The notes: generated by a model from the sequence alone, not told the origin. 64,000 nt of DNA from Gordionus sp. m RMFG-2023 (GCF_954871325.1 NC_088775.1:48337561-48401560), one strand, 5' to 3'. Shown: positions 1 through 13,316, counted from the stretch's first letter. Program-made: numbers and translations.

Positions 1-138
1 TCCCTATGCCACCTCCGCCTATTTTTTAACAAATATAAACATTTAATTCTGTACTATCATTCACTTCACTAGGAGTTAATATAAATATTACTTTATCCGA
101 TTCTCTGAGAAACTTTCATGAATATTTAGAGGAATGTT

Positions 139-500
139 CAAACTTGAATGTACAGTACGGCCAATTTCATCAACTTTATTAATGGAAAAATATGCAGTAG
201 TTCTGTCTTGCCTTCATAACATTACTTACGACCGTTTTATGGTTGAGTTAACATTGTCGTTCATGATTCTATAGAAGGGGATACCAATGCTGACATTGAC
301 AGAAATATCGTTTTGGCTCAAACTTGAATGTACAGTACAGCCAATTTCATCAACTTTATTAATGGAAAAATATCCAGTAGTTCTGTCGTGGCCTTTATAA
401 CAATACTTACGACCGTTTTATGGTTGAAATAACATTGTCGTTCATGATTCTATTTTAGAGGGGGATACCAATGCTGACATTGACAGAAATATCGTTTTGC
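139..500 (+). repeat. Two-unit tandem duplication, about 180 bp
   Basis: The segment starting CAAACTTGAATGTACAG at 139 recurs at 319. The offset is 180 bp at the left and 184 bp at the right because of a 4-bp indel near the middle. The two units differ at only a few positions. It lies in the Helitron-associated sequence. Confidence 0.85.
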
Positions 501-1434
501 GTTCTTCTTTTACCAGTATCCCAAGGCATAGGCATATCATCTTTATCAGGACGTAATGTTTTTGTACACTGCTTTGTTAATCCGTCATTACTTTCACCTA
601 CAACCCTAAATGATATAAAATTATACATTAATTATTTCCTCTCCAGACGACCGCCCAGATTTATTTTGTCACTTTTTCCATCAAAAATTAAAATGTCAAC
701 AAGGATTTGCTCTTAATTTTATCAAATACATAATAAATAATCCTCATTATTTTTTAAAAAAATTATCCTAAATTTATATGTCAATAAAAAAAAGTATCTT
801 AAAAAATATATAAATAATTTGCATATAAGTTTCATTAGTGTTTAATGGCATTTTTGTAATTTAAATAGACAGCATTTTTTTTTACTTAACATAAAAAATA
901 TATATATCCCTTATCAAATTCTTTGACAAATAATTTCAGAAATGCAAGACATACATTAAATTTATCTGAAAAATAACAATAACCTTATATAATAAACAAC
1001 ATATTTTTTAGTTATAATTTTAATTGATCATATTACAAAAAAGTATAAGAGTCGGTTATTTTTATTTTATTTGTCACGATTCTCTAATAAGTGGTTGCCT
1101 TCCCAGTTTCCCTTAATTTGGAATTTACATGTTTTTTTTCCATATTAGACTAATTGGTAAATCAGATATTTCCCGTTCATGTGATGATATTAAAAATTTA
1201 ACTGTCTCCGAGGCGGGAAAAAATTTTCAAAATTATAATGGGCAGGACTGGGCTTGGAACCTCAAAATTAAAATTAGCTTGCACCTGTCTTGGGAATGTC
1301 TTTTACAAATTATTAAGGGCTGAGCTGGGCTTGAAAAACTTTTTTTATAATTATAAGATCTTGGATGCTTCCTAATATTGTGAGCTTGAACCTGGCATGA
1401 CATCTATCGTAAAAAATAAATAAAAATCTCATTC

Positions 1435-1463
1435 CCCGTCATTTTTGACGGGCTATCTACTAG
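1435..1463 (+). other. Helitron 3' terminal hairpin and CTAG
   Basis: CCCGTCA-TTTT-TGACGGG is a 7-bp stem with a 4-nt loop. It is followed by 7 nt and CTAG, with T as the next base. In Helitrons this structure marks the transposition end signal, and insertion occurs between A and T. The same signal occurs in inverse orientation at 10749-10777. Confidence 0.85.
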
Positions 1464-2996
1464 TATAATATAATATTAGCAACTAACATTGTCAAAAGGT
1501 ATTGAAACTAATATAACTCTCTATTACCATTTTAGACAATGTTTTATAGAATGGACTAATAGGAAAAAATTTACAGACCTTATCAAATCAACAATTCTTG
1601 AAGAAGAGAATATAAACGACCAATCCAAATCATAAAACTATATGGTGGTTAGAGCTTCCTCTTAGATGACATGATGGAAGCTAGATAAGTAATCGAGAAA
1701 ATTATTGTATGCTAAAAGATTATCTTCGATTTTTAATGATATATAAACGACTACACAGTTGACCATTATTGCATATCTAAAATATGCGATCATATGCTCT
1801 CAGTCGGTGTAGTAATAATCTTAAATTACATAGCCACACAAATAATAGATGCGGGTTAATTTGCAGTCCTAACCATGACATTCACAATGGTAACCCATAT
1901 CAGAATTTATTCTGTTAGATAAATTGATAAAACAAAAACACTAAAAATCTTTAGAAGAAATTATGACGGCAAAAATGCCATATTAGTAATGAAACATTTT
2001 GTAACTACAAAATAAGAACCAGAGTGATATCATGAAAGCAATTAAGATTTTATATATTTTTGTCGCACCATCTCTATTTGGTATATTATATCTTAAAAAA
2101 TTTAACTCAAATCTATATTCAAGAAGAAAATAGCTTCCTAAAAACACGTAAAAAGGAGAAGAAAAGATATCTAATTTATTACATCCATTGTGGGATAAAT
2201 AATAATACGTTTTTAATTATATTTTATATTAGTAGATGGCGTTAAATATTTGCAAGAAAATTGTTACTTATATTTATTATCAAAAGCATTTAGTAAAATT
2301 TTTAAAATATTAACTGTAATATATTATATAACTGTCATATATGTCTGTTAAAAGTGACATTTTACCTAATATTTTATAAAAGATTATATATAATAGAGAA
2401 TTATAAACTATATGTCTACCTACTTTTTATAAATAAATCTTTTATACTTATTTGGATTTGGACCTTGAAAATAATTTTAGGAAGAGACATGATAATTAAA
2501 TTAATTAAATTTAAAAATCAATAATATAGTTGATTAGTTTGAACTCGGCTAAAATATTAAATTATAAATTTTCAATTAATAAATGATTATATTTATTTAA
2601 TTAGGGTTATATAATAATTTAAATAATAAAAGTCAATTAAGCTTCAACTGTTAATGCTAAATTAATATTTAGTGAGTGATATTGTTATATTTTTAACATA
2701 GAATTTGATTGCAAGCTGACATAGTATAATTTATATGTAATAATCTAATCTAATAATTAAAATAATATTCATTTAATAAAAATTAAGATAGTCTTATTAA
2801 TTTTTTAATAAAATAAAATCTATATATTACTCAATAGAATTATAAAAGAAATCATTGAGAGGGCAATTAAAAACATTTATTTTTAGCTCAAGGGGATATT
2901 AAGGAGCCATTAAAAAAAATTTGCTTCAGGGGGCTATTCAAACTTTTCAGGAGGCTTGAGCTCCTGCTCGCCCCCCCCTCCCTAGCGACGCCACTG
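1464..2996. mobile_element. Non-coding hAT-like repeat, copy 1
   Basis: From about 1530 it matches 59817-61348 (copy 2) almost throughout. The right end, CTAGCGACGCCACTG, is the reverse complement of a CAGTGGCGTC-type hAT terminus. The left end is not visible; in copy 2 it lies about 110 bp before the matching point, so the Helitron ending at 1463 probably sits inside the first part of this element. No transposase coding is visible. Confidence 0.65.
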
Positions 2997-3419
2997 TTGT
3001 TGCATCAAGGGCTCTAATTTTGTGAGAATCTTAAGTAAGTTGGGTTTGGTGACATGGGAATTCTCTATCTTGATATCGACCATCTTAGAAAAGAATTCCA
3101 TCATCTTGCTTATAATGTTATCCACCTTGTGGTTTAGGTTAGTAAACTTGTCATCAGTAGCCCTTTTATTGCTAACAGCCGCGGTACGTATGTTCTCGAG
3201 ATCTGACTTTAATTGGGCGCTTTTCTCAGACATAGTGTAGGATCTAGTATTATAAGGCGTCTTTGGCAAATTTATTTCATCAATTTTCTCTGTCCAATCG
3301 GAGTGTATATTGGTACCTCGAATTTCTAAGCCGGTAGAGTATTAAAACACAATAGAAAAATAGAAAATAAATTTGAAAAGATAATTGTTCTCTATTGTGT
3401 ATGCCTTTATATAGGCAAA
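2997..3419 (-). mobile_element. LTR retroelement scrap (leader and gag N-terminus), fossil
   Basis: On the minus strand a TATATAAAGG box near 3410 is followed by a leader. About 90 residues of a lysine-rich, coiled-coil-like frame then start at 3269 (MPKTPYNTRSYTMSEKS...), which looks like a gag N-terminus. The hAT-like repeat ending at 2996 cuts it off. No other part of this element is recognised nearby. It is a broken, old fragment, and the gag call is an inference from composition and context. Confidence 0.4.
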
Positions 3420-4340
3420 GGTTTACCAGAATACTTTAAATATCTACATTAATATTAAAGTAGGCAGGGTATGGATAAAATAAATTATATTTTTTATTAT
3501 TAAATTTCTTTTTATCCCACCATTTTTATATCTATATATACTTTATAAAGTTCAATTTAACAATATGTTTAATAGGTTAATAATAATCATTTAAAACCAA
3601 AGTATTAACAAAACTTATTAAGTTAATATAATGTTGTAAAATAATAAAAGTATGGTAATGTTAATTTCTGGGAATTTCCAAATTTAAATCCTTTCACCTT
3701 TAATTGAAATAAGATTTCAAATTTTTACTTTTTTATATATATAAATTTTATCCTTAAAATATGAATTGGATTCAACTATTTTCAAAATTTTATCTGTGTG
3801 AATTTCATCCCCTTTATTTACATTATGTGTTATATTTGGTTGTTTATATTATTAACATTGTTTTATTTAGCTACTAGAATTTTTTGGATAATATACTTTC
3901 ATCATGAATTTCACAATTTTATTTATACTAATTTTTCTATCTATAAGATTTTTAAGGTATATTTTCAATTATATTTATTGCCTTAGTTACAATAATAAAT
4001 AAAAAATATTACTTTTCGGAAGTATGATGTTTTTGTCTTTGTTTGCAACTGGGTTTCAACTCCATTTGTGATATTAAATGGAATATCACATTTTAAGGAT
4101 ACCCAATTATTATTATTTCATTTGATGGCTATCTTTGTAAATTTCATATCAGCTGGCTTGACATGAGGATGTTTATGTTTATAATGTTCATGTATCTTGT
4201 CACTTCTTATTTTATAAGTTTTACAATTAATATAATCACATTTCACTTTAAATAAGGTTGTTACTTGGCATCTAGAATGAAATAATTATTAGAATATTAC
4301 TTTTTACATATTATGTTTTTTATTATTCTTTGCCTGCTGA
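3420..4340. mobile_element. Rearranged hAT fragment with internal inversion
   Basis: 3420-3960 matches 5580-6090 of the large hAT in direct orientation. About 3985-4340 matches 5180-5545 of the same hAT in inverted orientation, including the first zinc-finger exon (4015-4269 on the minus strand). The exon is therefore flipped relative to the intron that follows it in the full element. It abuts LTR fossil copy A at about 4340. No target duplication was identified. Confidence 0.7.
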
Positions 4341-5256
4341 TATATATAAATCTCGAATAATAATTCATAAGACCCAGCCAAGAATGTAATTCATCCTTAT
4401 TATTAGGTTCAGTCATGGGGTACTTATCGGATAAATCTTTTCTTTGATTGACTGTATCCCTTTGTTATTTATTAAGTAACCTAAATATTTAATACTATCT
4501 TTGCTAAATTCACTTTTTTTAATATTTCCAATCAAACCATATTCCAACATTCTTATAAACACTTTTCTTAATTTGTTAAAATGATCTTCTTTATCCTAAA
4601 CAAAAATTAGCAAATCATCTAAATAATAAATAACGCCGTTAATTTCAGATAAAATTTCGTCCATGGTCTTTTGAAAATTAGCAGTTGATACTGTTAGACC
4701 AAAAGGTAACCTGATAAATTGAAAAAGACCCTTGTGGGCAGCGTCTACATGGGGGGGGGGGGGTAGGAGACAAATGCCTCCAAAATATATTAGCATTTTT
4801 AAGGGTAGGTATCGATTTTAAGGGGTTGATATTAATTTTTTGGGGGTAGGCATTATTTTTTTGGGGGTAGGTATTGATTTTTGGTGGGTAATTTTTGATT
4901 TGAATTATAATCTTTTTTTATTCCATTAATTGATACGATTATGATAGTTATCGTTTGATTTTCTGAAAAATGTCAATTAAAGTAAAGATATTTGTCAATT
5001 AATAAATAATATAAATTTTCTTTGTCAACGATTTTCATTTAGCATTTTATCAAGTTAATATTTACACATTTCCTATTTGGTACTTTTCTTAGAGGTTAAT
5101 ATATTTATATTATGTTTTTAAATAAATTTATAGATTTTAGCAGGATAAATTTTAGGTAATTTTTTGAGTCATGCATAAAAACATATATCAGCAAGCAAAG
5201 AATAATAAAAAACATAATATGTAAAAAATTATATTATAATAATTATTTCTTTCTAG

Positions 5257-5517
5257 ATGCCAAGTAACAAAACCATATTTAAAGTTAAGTGCAATATTAA
5301 AAATTGCAAAACTTCTAAAATAAGAAGTGACAAGATACATGAACATTATAAACATAAACATCCTCATGTCAAGCCAGCTGATATGAAATTTACAAAGGTA
5401 GCCATCAAAAGAGATAATAATAATTGGGTATCTTTAAATTGTGATATTCCATATAATATCACAAATGGAGTTGAAACCCAGTTGCAAAAAAAGACAATAA
5501 CATCTTACTTCCAAAAA
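5257..5517 (+). CDS. hAT transposase first exon, zinc-finger
   Basis: The exon has an ATG directly after a splice-acceptor-like TTTCTTTCTAG and ends at a GTAATA donor, giving 87 residues. Residues about 10-35 (KCNIKNC...HEHYKHKHP) hold two cysteines and a histidine cluster, a probable DNA-binding zinc finger at the N-terminus of the transposase. It is lysine-rich with no membrane segment. A damaged inverted copy lies at 4015-4269. The exon itself is open, but the downstream gene is frameshifted. I cannot name the finger type beyond C2H2-like. Confidence 0.5.
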
Positions 5518-6503
5518 GTAATATTTTTATTTATTATTGTAACTATAAATTTGTGAATTAATAGAAACTGATTTAAAATTTTACCAGAATAATATTAATA
5601 TTAAAGTAGTCAGGGTATAGAGAAAATAAATTATATATATTATTATTTAATGTTTTTTAACTGTTTATCACACTATTTTTATATCTATATATACTTTATA
5701 AAGTTCAATTTAACAATATGTTTAATAAGTTAATAATAATAATTTAAAACCAAAGTATTAAAAAAACTTATTAAGTTAATATAATGTAGTAAAATAAGGT
5801 AATGTTAATTTCTAGGAATTTTTAAATTTAAATCTTTTCATCTTTAATTGAATTAAGACTTCAAATTCTTTTACTTTTTTTAAATATAAATCTTATAAAA
5901 TATGATTTGGAATCAACTATTTTCAAAATGTTATCTGTGTGAGTTTCATCCCCTTTATTTACATTATGTGTTATATTAGGTATGTTTATTATCATTGTTT
6001 TATTTAGCTATTAGAATTTCTTTAGATAATATACTTTCATCATGAATTTCACAATTTTATTTATACTTAATATTGTTTTTATTTTTATAGTCATTATAAT
6101 ATTGTTTTATGATTTCTTCATGTGATCGCAGTTTTATATTAATCTGCATCTATCATGCCTATGAATCTTTCAAGTATATTTTAAAAATGTTTTTACATGA
6201 TCTAACAAAGTCATATTGATGTTTATGATTATTGCGTTCAAAATATGTGAATTCCCTTTGTATTCTACATTCACTTGTGCTTTACCTATTACTTGTATCA
6301 TCTTTCCATTGTAACCTGATAACTTTATGTTGGACTTCATAATATTTTTAATACCTGTTTTCTCAATCATGTATTCATGTAGAATTAAAACATTTATTAA
6401 AAACTTAATTATAATGTAGTTAAAAAAAATTATCATTTGCATAAAAATTTATTAAAAATATAGTTATCATAAGGAAAGAAATTAAACTCCTCTTTATTTA
6501 TAG

Positions 6504-7133
6504 AAAATCTCAGTTATTGAAGATTCACAAATTGTATTATCTCCTCATCCAATCCCCAGTTCCAGTGAGGTGTTTACTTTGTATGATGAGGTATTTAATT
6601 TAAATACGAATTATATGATAACTTTTGAAAGAAATAAATTATGATTATGAGGTTAATTAAATATTTCCAACCTTTATTAAAAACTTAATTATAATGTAGT
6701 TAAGAATAAAATGACCATTTGACTAAAATTTTATTAAAAATATAGTTTTTCATAAGTAAACAAATTATGATCTCTATAGCAAATCTCCAATATTAAAGAT
6801 TCACAAATGGTATTATCTTCTCATCCAATCCCCAGTTCCAGTGAGGCGCTTACTTTGCATGATGAGGTATTTAATTTAAATACGAATTATATGATAACTT
6901 TTGAAGAAAATAAATTAGGACATTTAAATATTTCCAACATTTATTGATTAACTTAATTATAATGTAGCTAAGAATAAAATGACCATTTGGCTGAAATTAT
7001 ATTAAAAATAGATTTTCATAAGTAAACAAATTATACTCTTTATTTATAGCAAATCTCCAATATTGAAGATTCACAAAATGTATTATCTCCTCATCCAATC
7101 CCCGGTTCTAGTGAGGCACTTACTTTGCATGAG
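6504..7133 (+). repeat. Threefold tandem repeat of an 87-nt exon
   Basis: Units of about 270-276 bp each hold a TAG acceptor and an 87-nt open segment encoding about 29 residues (core VLSPHPIPSSSE). Copies 1 and 2 (6504-6590, 6780-6866) end GAG with a GTATTT donor. Copy 3 starts at 7050 and its donor region is altered (GAGGCATT). Since 87 is a multiple of 3, any number of copies would keep frame. The peptide is unknown to me; it lies between the zinc-finger exon and the TTF/DUF4371 part of the hAT transposase. Confidence 0.7.
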
Positions 7134-7440
7134 GCATTATATTTAAATAAAATTTATATAATGACTTTTGAAGGGAATAAATTATGAGGATATTCAAAGT
7201 CCAAGTCTTATTCAGCTATACAAAAAAAGGAACCAAATGACCCTTTTCACTTTATATTATTTAGGATGACAAATATTTTGATAAATTTCATAATTGCTGT
7301 AGGCCCTTGTCAGCCATGTACAAATAAATTTCAATATCCTGTTACTAACAAGAGGTTTTAAATAATATTTATTTTCATTAATTTTTACCCATCCATTATT
7401 TCTATACCAATATATTTTTTTTTACTTTTTAAACAGGAGC

Positions 7441-9819
7441 ATGCATGAATATAACCTATTATAGTAAGGTTAATATAGATGGTTCCCTCAACCCCAGAAA
7501 TTGGCTATCTTATAGCACTACTTTAGACAAAGTCTTTTGTCTATATTGTATTATGTTTGGTGGCCCTAAGTCCAATACTTTTTGGACTCAACATGGGGTA
7601 AATAATTGGAAAAACATAAAGCGTGACTTAGAGAGACACGAAGAATCTTCTCTTCATAAAGATTGTGAATATGCAAACATGACTTGGCTTGCAAATAAAC
7701 GCATTCAAGATCATTTGCTATCAAATAAGCTTGATATAATCATGGAAAATCGTAATATAGTTCATAATATTATCAATGCCATTATGTACCTTATATGTAA
7801 TATAGCCTTTTGGGGTTCTAATTCGAATGAAGGTAATTTTATGTGTCTCATAAAATTAATGGCAAAAACGATTCCAACTTTACGTGCATACATGGATAAC
7901 AACGAAAAATTGCGGAGAAAAAAATCAGATAAAATTTCGAGACCTTATATATACTGTCATATGGCCACGTGAAAAAAATAACTGAAATTATTAAGATAAA
8001 AATAACAAAAAGCATTATTCAAACAATTAAAGAGAATCGTGACTATAGCATCATGTTAGATGGAACATATGATGTGTCTAAAAAAGAATGCATAGCTTTG
8101 TTTGTACGGTATATAGAAGATGATCTGCATCCACATCCTGTAGAAAGGATCATACATGTTTTTACAACATCAGAAACCACTGGGGAAAATATAAAGAAAC
8201 ATGTTTTTTCTAAGTTTAATGATCTTGGTCTTACTCTTGATTATTTGGTTGGACAAAGTATGGATGGTGCAGGGAATATGAGAGGAGTATACAAAGGAAT
8301 GCAGGCTTTAATATTGAAAGAGGCTCCAAAAGCCATCTATATTTGGTGTCATGCACATCGGCTAAATTTAGTAGTTGCTCATGCTTGTGGATGCAAAATT
8401 GAAATGAAAAAGGCAATGGGAATATTAGATGAGTTATAAATTTTATGAATGGAGTTAGACGTCAAGGTGTGTTTGTTAAATATCAAATGAGAAAGTCCAA
8501 GAAATCTCTTAAAAGAATTAAAAACACAACAAGGTAAATAAAATATTTTTAATGAAACTTGAAACTTATATATTTTCAGAAATTGGTCATCATCCTACAA
8601 ATCTGTAGAAATCTTTTTAGATGTTTATGAACATATTTTAGCATCATTAGTTGAATTAAAAGATTCTAATGACCCAAGCACCTCTTCCATTGCCGATGAG
8701 TTATTATCAAGAATTAAAGATGAAAATTTTATATTAAGTCTTTTTATTTTGAAAGAAATATTGAAATGTACACATGAGGCTTGTATTGAAATGCAGGCAG
8801 TTGGTAATGATTTGGCTTTGGTAACCAAATTAATACAACATACAAATAATAAATTACAAAAACTAAAAGGTTAATATTAGTTACTATTTCTATAAATAAT
8901 TTTAAAATATAGCTAATGGAGACAATATATTTTTAAAATTACATTCCTTATCTAATAGTTTTTTGAAAAAGAATAATGTAATAACTGATTTGTATAATAT
9001 GAAATCAATATTCAAATTGGATCAAACAGAATTCAATAATTATGTTGAACAAAAAAAAACAAGTTGAATAAATTAAAAAAATTTAAATTATTATTTATTA
9101 TTATAGATATAGAACGGAAATATTTTTCCCTGTTCTAAATGCAATAATTAATCACCTAAATGATCGATTTAATTATGATTGTTTAAATTTTTTATCACAG
9201 ATATCCATTTTTACTCCCGCTGGAATTATGGATAATGAAAAAATAGAAGGATGGCAAATATCCGAAATTTGTAATACTTATCAATTGGATGTCCAAAACA
9301 TTGTTGATGAATATACTGATTTTCGCTCTTTATATTTGGAGTCTCAATCAATCATTTTTTGCGAAGATCTTTTAAAAGTTAAAAAGAATGACTCGTTATA
9401 TATTTATGAAAGTAATTTATTGATATTTTTTTGTAATTGTATATAATTAAAGGTATTGAAACGATCAAATTACCAAAGAAAATATCAACAGCGAAATCAT
9501 GACCAAAATAAAAAAATGGATAAAATTTTCTTTTATATTACCATACCGACTTTTAAATCAATTAAATTCTTATTCAAATTTAAATTTATTATATAAATAT
9601 TTATTAACCCTTCCTACAACTTCCTGTTCAGCCGAAAGAGCCATGAGTAAAGTAAAAATTAACAAAACTCGAATGCGGAATAAAATTTCGGACCCATTTT
9701 TGGAAAATTTACTGTTAATATCCAGCGAAATTGATGTTTTTGAAAAATGTACAATTGATGATATTATAACACAATTTGCTTTGACATCAATAAGGTTATC
9801 CAAATTATTAATAAAATAA
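7441..9819 (+). pseudogene. hAT transposase, DUF4371 and dimerisation domains
   Basis: After an AAACAG acceptor, the first part (7445-7972) has a TTF-type zinc-finger look: NPRNWLSYS, FCLYCIMFGG, then a conserved HEES..H. The next part (7969-8439) is DUF4371-like, the RNase H-fold catalytic core: SIMLDGTYDVSKKE, VGQSMDGAGNM and WCHAHRLNLVVAHACG. Short introns follow (GTAAAT at 8534 to TTTTCAG at 8580). The C-terminal hAT dimerisation region is at about 9560-9730 (LPTTSCSAERAMSKVKINKTRMRN). One frameshift near 7960 and another near 8436 break the main exon. In ZMYM1-like hATs this protein cuts and pastes the element by binding the TIRs. A decayed relative lies at 23820-26000. Confidence 0.85.
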
Positions 9820-11789
9820 TTAATGTATCTTTTTCACAGCGAATATATAGGCTTTTAAATAATGTATATTTAATTTAACATTTATAATTTCAATGCAAAA
9901 TATACTATAATTCATTTTATTCTAATATTTTATATAATAGCTCTATTTACAATACATGTTTTTAATTATGTGGAATCAAGCTAAATATACCTCTTTAAAT
10001 TTATTCGTTTTATATTTTTTACAATATTTTAGATCTTTTTCATAGAAATATTAATATGTTATCTCATTTAATTCACTTATATATATTTTATGAAAATAAA
10101 GTGAATACCAAATTATGAAAAGATTGCATTATTTAAATAAAAGTTCATTATCACTTACAAATTTTTAAATTTTTTTTCCCTAAATAGGCTTGAAAGATTG
10201 TAAATAAAATTATGTTGTAAGGTTATAAATGGTGGCAGATAAGATTTTTTAAATAAAATCACTATACCATCGTAGGTCTGTAAATTTCGCGGCCGAAGGC
10301 CGCAGGATTTTTTTAGGTGGGTATGGGTAGATTTTGGAGGGGTTTGCCTCCATCAAATTTTCTGCCATGTAGACGCTGCTTGTGGGTTGAAACGGTCAAA
10401 AATTTGGAAGTTTCTTTAGAAACAGGAATTTGCAAATATGCCGAAGAAAAATCTATTTTCGAGAATATTTTTCCAATTCCTACTTTAGCAATTATGTCAC
10501 TTATCGTTGGAAGGGGATATTCAAATCTTTCTAATTGTGTACGGTTACTCTAAAATCAGCACAAACTCTCAACGCATTATCTTTCTTTTTAACCAATATC
10601 AAAGGAGTGTCCCATTGAGAAAATCTCACAGGGGTTATTATACCCTGATGACGTCATTGCTCAAATGTGACCTCTAATTCTTCTTCTTATTTAAATGGCA
10701 CTCTCCAAGCCTTCAAAAATATTGGTTTAAAATCATCCTTTAATAAAACTAGTAGATAGCCCGTCAAAAATGACGGAGAATGAGAATTTTATTCGTTTTT
10801 TAAGAAAGATGTTAACTTTTATTTAAAAATCATATCCAATTTATATAATTTTTGAACCCCCATCTTCCCATTTATGTCAAGTCCAAGCAATGTCATTGAG
10901 TCCAACCCATTGAGACTAAGAGTGGAAACTATTATATGAGTCAAAATATATTTAAATGAGCTTGTACCCAATACCAAAATTCTTTGTAAATATAATACTG
11001 GTTACATAAGACTAACATTTAAAATTAAAAAATTTCAAGCCAGGTCCAAACTCATAATATTTGGAAAAAATTTCCAAGCGTTTAAGGCCTTATAATTTAT
11101 AAAAAAAATTCTCAAGCCTAGCTCAACCCATAATAATTTTGAAAATTTTTTCCTAGCCCGGCCCATAATAATTTGTATAAGATATTCCCAAGTCAGGTGC
11201 AAGCAAATATTAATCTTGAGGAATATTTTTCAAGCCCAGTCCATCCCATATTAAGTTTCAAAACTTTTTCCCAAACCCGGAGATAGTTAAATTTCTAAAT
11301 AATTTATCAACACAAGAAGGGGAAATCTCGGATTTACCAATTAGTGGGTTAACTATTTTTATCAAAAAATTTGATAAGTGCTATCTATATCTTTTGTTAA
11401 GTACAAAAAAATGCTATTTATTTAAATTACAAAAATGCCATTCAATACTAATGAAACTTATATGCAATTTATTTATATATTTTTTAAGAAATTTGTTTTT
11501 CTTGCCATATAAATTTAGGTAATTTTTTAAAAAAATGATGAGGAATAATTATTACTCTGTGTGTCTGGTAAAATTAAGAGCAAATCCTTTCAGTCGTCTG
11601 CAGAAGGAATAATTAATGTATAATATCATCCCATTTAGGGTTGTAGGTGAAAGTAATGAATAATGAAGGATTACCAAAGCAGTGTACAACACCCATTGCG
11701 TCCTGATAAAGCTGAGGCCCTGGGCTACTGGTAAAAGAAGAACGCAAAATGATATTTCTGCCAAAGTGTTTCGCCTAAAGTGTGTAGCC

Positions 11790-11960
11790 TAGGTAGGGAA
11801 ATAAGAGAAAATTAAAGGGAAAGAAAATAGGGAAATTAAAAGGGAAAGGAAGGTAAAGGTAAAGATAAAGAAAATTAAAAAGTGAAGATAGGAAAGGGAA
11901 ATGATGAGAAAGGGGAAGGTAATAAAAGAAAATAAAAGGGAAAGAAAGGAAAAGAGAATT
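11790..11960 (+). repeat. Purine-rich tract inside Helitron
   Basis: About 170 bp almost entirely of A and G on the + strand (GGGAAAGAAA-type words) with scattered T. The open frame on the other strand is a low-complexity artefact. Confidence 0.8.
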
Positions 11961-12099
11961 TTAGTATTTTTTAAATTTAGATATTTCCCATATTTAAGAC
12001 TGTTGTTATAATAAATGTATGATATCGTTAGTAAGGATACATATGTTGTCATAGCATAATCAGTATACATTTTGTATGTTACTGAAAACTATTCTTTGA

Positions 12100-13250
12100 G
12101 TTAAAATATATATCTTTATAAAAATATTAACATAAGACTAACATTTAATAATAAAAAATCTCAATATAGGTTCAAGTCTACAATACCTGGAAAAAACATC
12201 CAAGCATCCAAGATCTTAATATTTAAAAAGATTTGCTCAAGCCCACCTCAATCTCTAATAATTTTGAAATCAAGCCCAGAGATATTAAATTTATAATTAA
12301 TGAAGAGGAAATATCTGATATACCAATTAGTCTACGGGTAAAATATATTACTTTATAAAAATAAGAACATAAGACTAACATTTAACATGGAAAAAATATC
12401 CAAGCATCCAAGACTAACATTTAACATTAAAAAATCCCAATATAGGTTCAAGAAAAAAGCATCCAAGATCTTAATATTTAAAAAGAATTTCTCTAACCCA
12501 CCTTCCCTAATAATTTTGAAACCAATCCCAGAGATATTAAATAAGACTAACATTTAACATTAAAAAATCCCAATATAGGTTCAAGCCTAAAATATCTGGA
12601 AAAAATATCCAAGCATCCAAGACTAACCTTTAACATTAAAAAATCCCAATATAGGTTCAAGCCTAAAATATCTGGAAAAAATATCCAAGCATCCAAGACT
12701 AACCTTTAACATTAAAAATCCCAATATAGGTTCAAGCCTACATTATCTGGATAACATATCCAAGCATCCAAGATCTTAATATTTAAAAAGATTTTCTCAA
12801 GCCCACCTTCCCTAATAATTTTGAAATCAAGCCCAGAGATATTACATTTATAATTAATGAAGAGGAAATATCTGATTTACCAATTAGTCAACAGGTAAAA
12901 TATATTACTTTATAAAAAGAATAACATAAGACTAACATTTAACATGGGAAAAATATCCAAGCATCCAAGACTAACATTTAACATTAAAAAATCCCAATAT
13001 AGGTTCAAGAAAAAAGCATCCAAGATCTTAATATTTAAAAAGAATTTCTCTAACCCACCTTCCCTAATAATTTTGAAACCAAGCCCAGAGATATTAAATT
13101 TATAATTAATGAAGAGGAAATCTCTAATTTACCAATTATTCTACAGGTAAAATATATTACTATATAAATAATAACATAAGACTAACATTTAAAATTAAAA
13201 AATCCGAATATAATTTTGAGAAATATTATACTTGATAAATAAGAGAATCT
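12100..13250 (+). repeat. Higher-order minisatellite inside Helitron
   Basis: The basic unit is about 76 bp, containing AAGACTAACATTTAACATT, CCCAATATAGGTTCAAG and ATATCCAAGCATCC. It is clearest at 12543-12770 (three adjacent units). Units are grouped into longer blocks that each begin GGTAAAATATATTAC, at about 12337, 12893 and 13145, giving block lengths of about 556 and 252 bp. It is non-coding. Confidence 0.85.
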
Positions 13251-13316
13251 ATAAAAATATTTTCTATAAAAAAAATAAAATAAAATCAATAAAAAAAATA
13301 AAAATAAGTACGTACC

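Larger units (their letters stand above)
1..1463 (+). mobile_element. Helitron copy 1 (partial, non-autonomous)
   Basis: The right end has the canonical Helitron 3' terminus: a perfect 7-bp hairpin (1435-1452), 7 spacer bases, then CTAG (1460-1463) followed by T. The stretch from about 455 to 1463 is the reverse complement of about 11764 down to 10749 in Helitron copy 2, with the same terminal hairpin. No Rep/helicase coding is visible. The 5' terminus is not seen and may lie left of the window. It appears inserted in the hAT-like repeat that continues at 1464. Open frames here (for example 471-716) do not resemble any protein I know. Confidence 0.75.
4739..10378 (+). mobile_element. hAT transposon, 5.6 kb, DUF4371/ZMYM-like
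   Basis: Terminal inverted repeats CAGCGTCTACATGG (4739) and CCATGTAGACGCTG (ending 10378) are perfect over 14 bp. The 8-bp target duplication CTTGTGGG lies at 4731-4738 and 10379-10386. The undisturbed target occurs once in copy B at 35445-35452. A G13 run (4751-4763) follows the left TIR, and a GC hairpin (10289-10303) precedes the right one. The transposase is on the + strand, split by several short GT-AG introns, and carries at least two frameshifts, so this copy is probably dead. Full-length ends and a clean duplication suggest moderate age. Confidence 0.92.

Noticed and set aside
471-716. Frame repeated at 11552-11764 (ISFCVLLLPV... in both), possible conserved small protein
   Set aside because: The similarity comes from the shared Helitron sequence; the frames end differently and show indels that are not in multiples of three.
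11789-12070. Minus-strand frame rich in S, F and L
   Set aside because: It is the complement of the Helitron purine tract; low complexity only.
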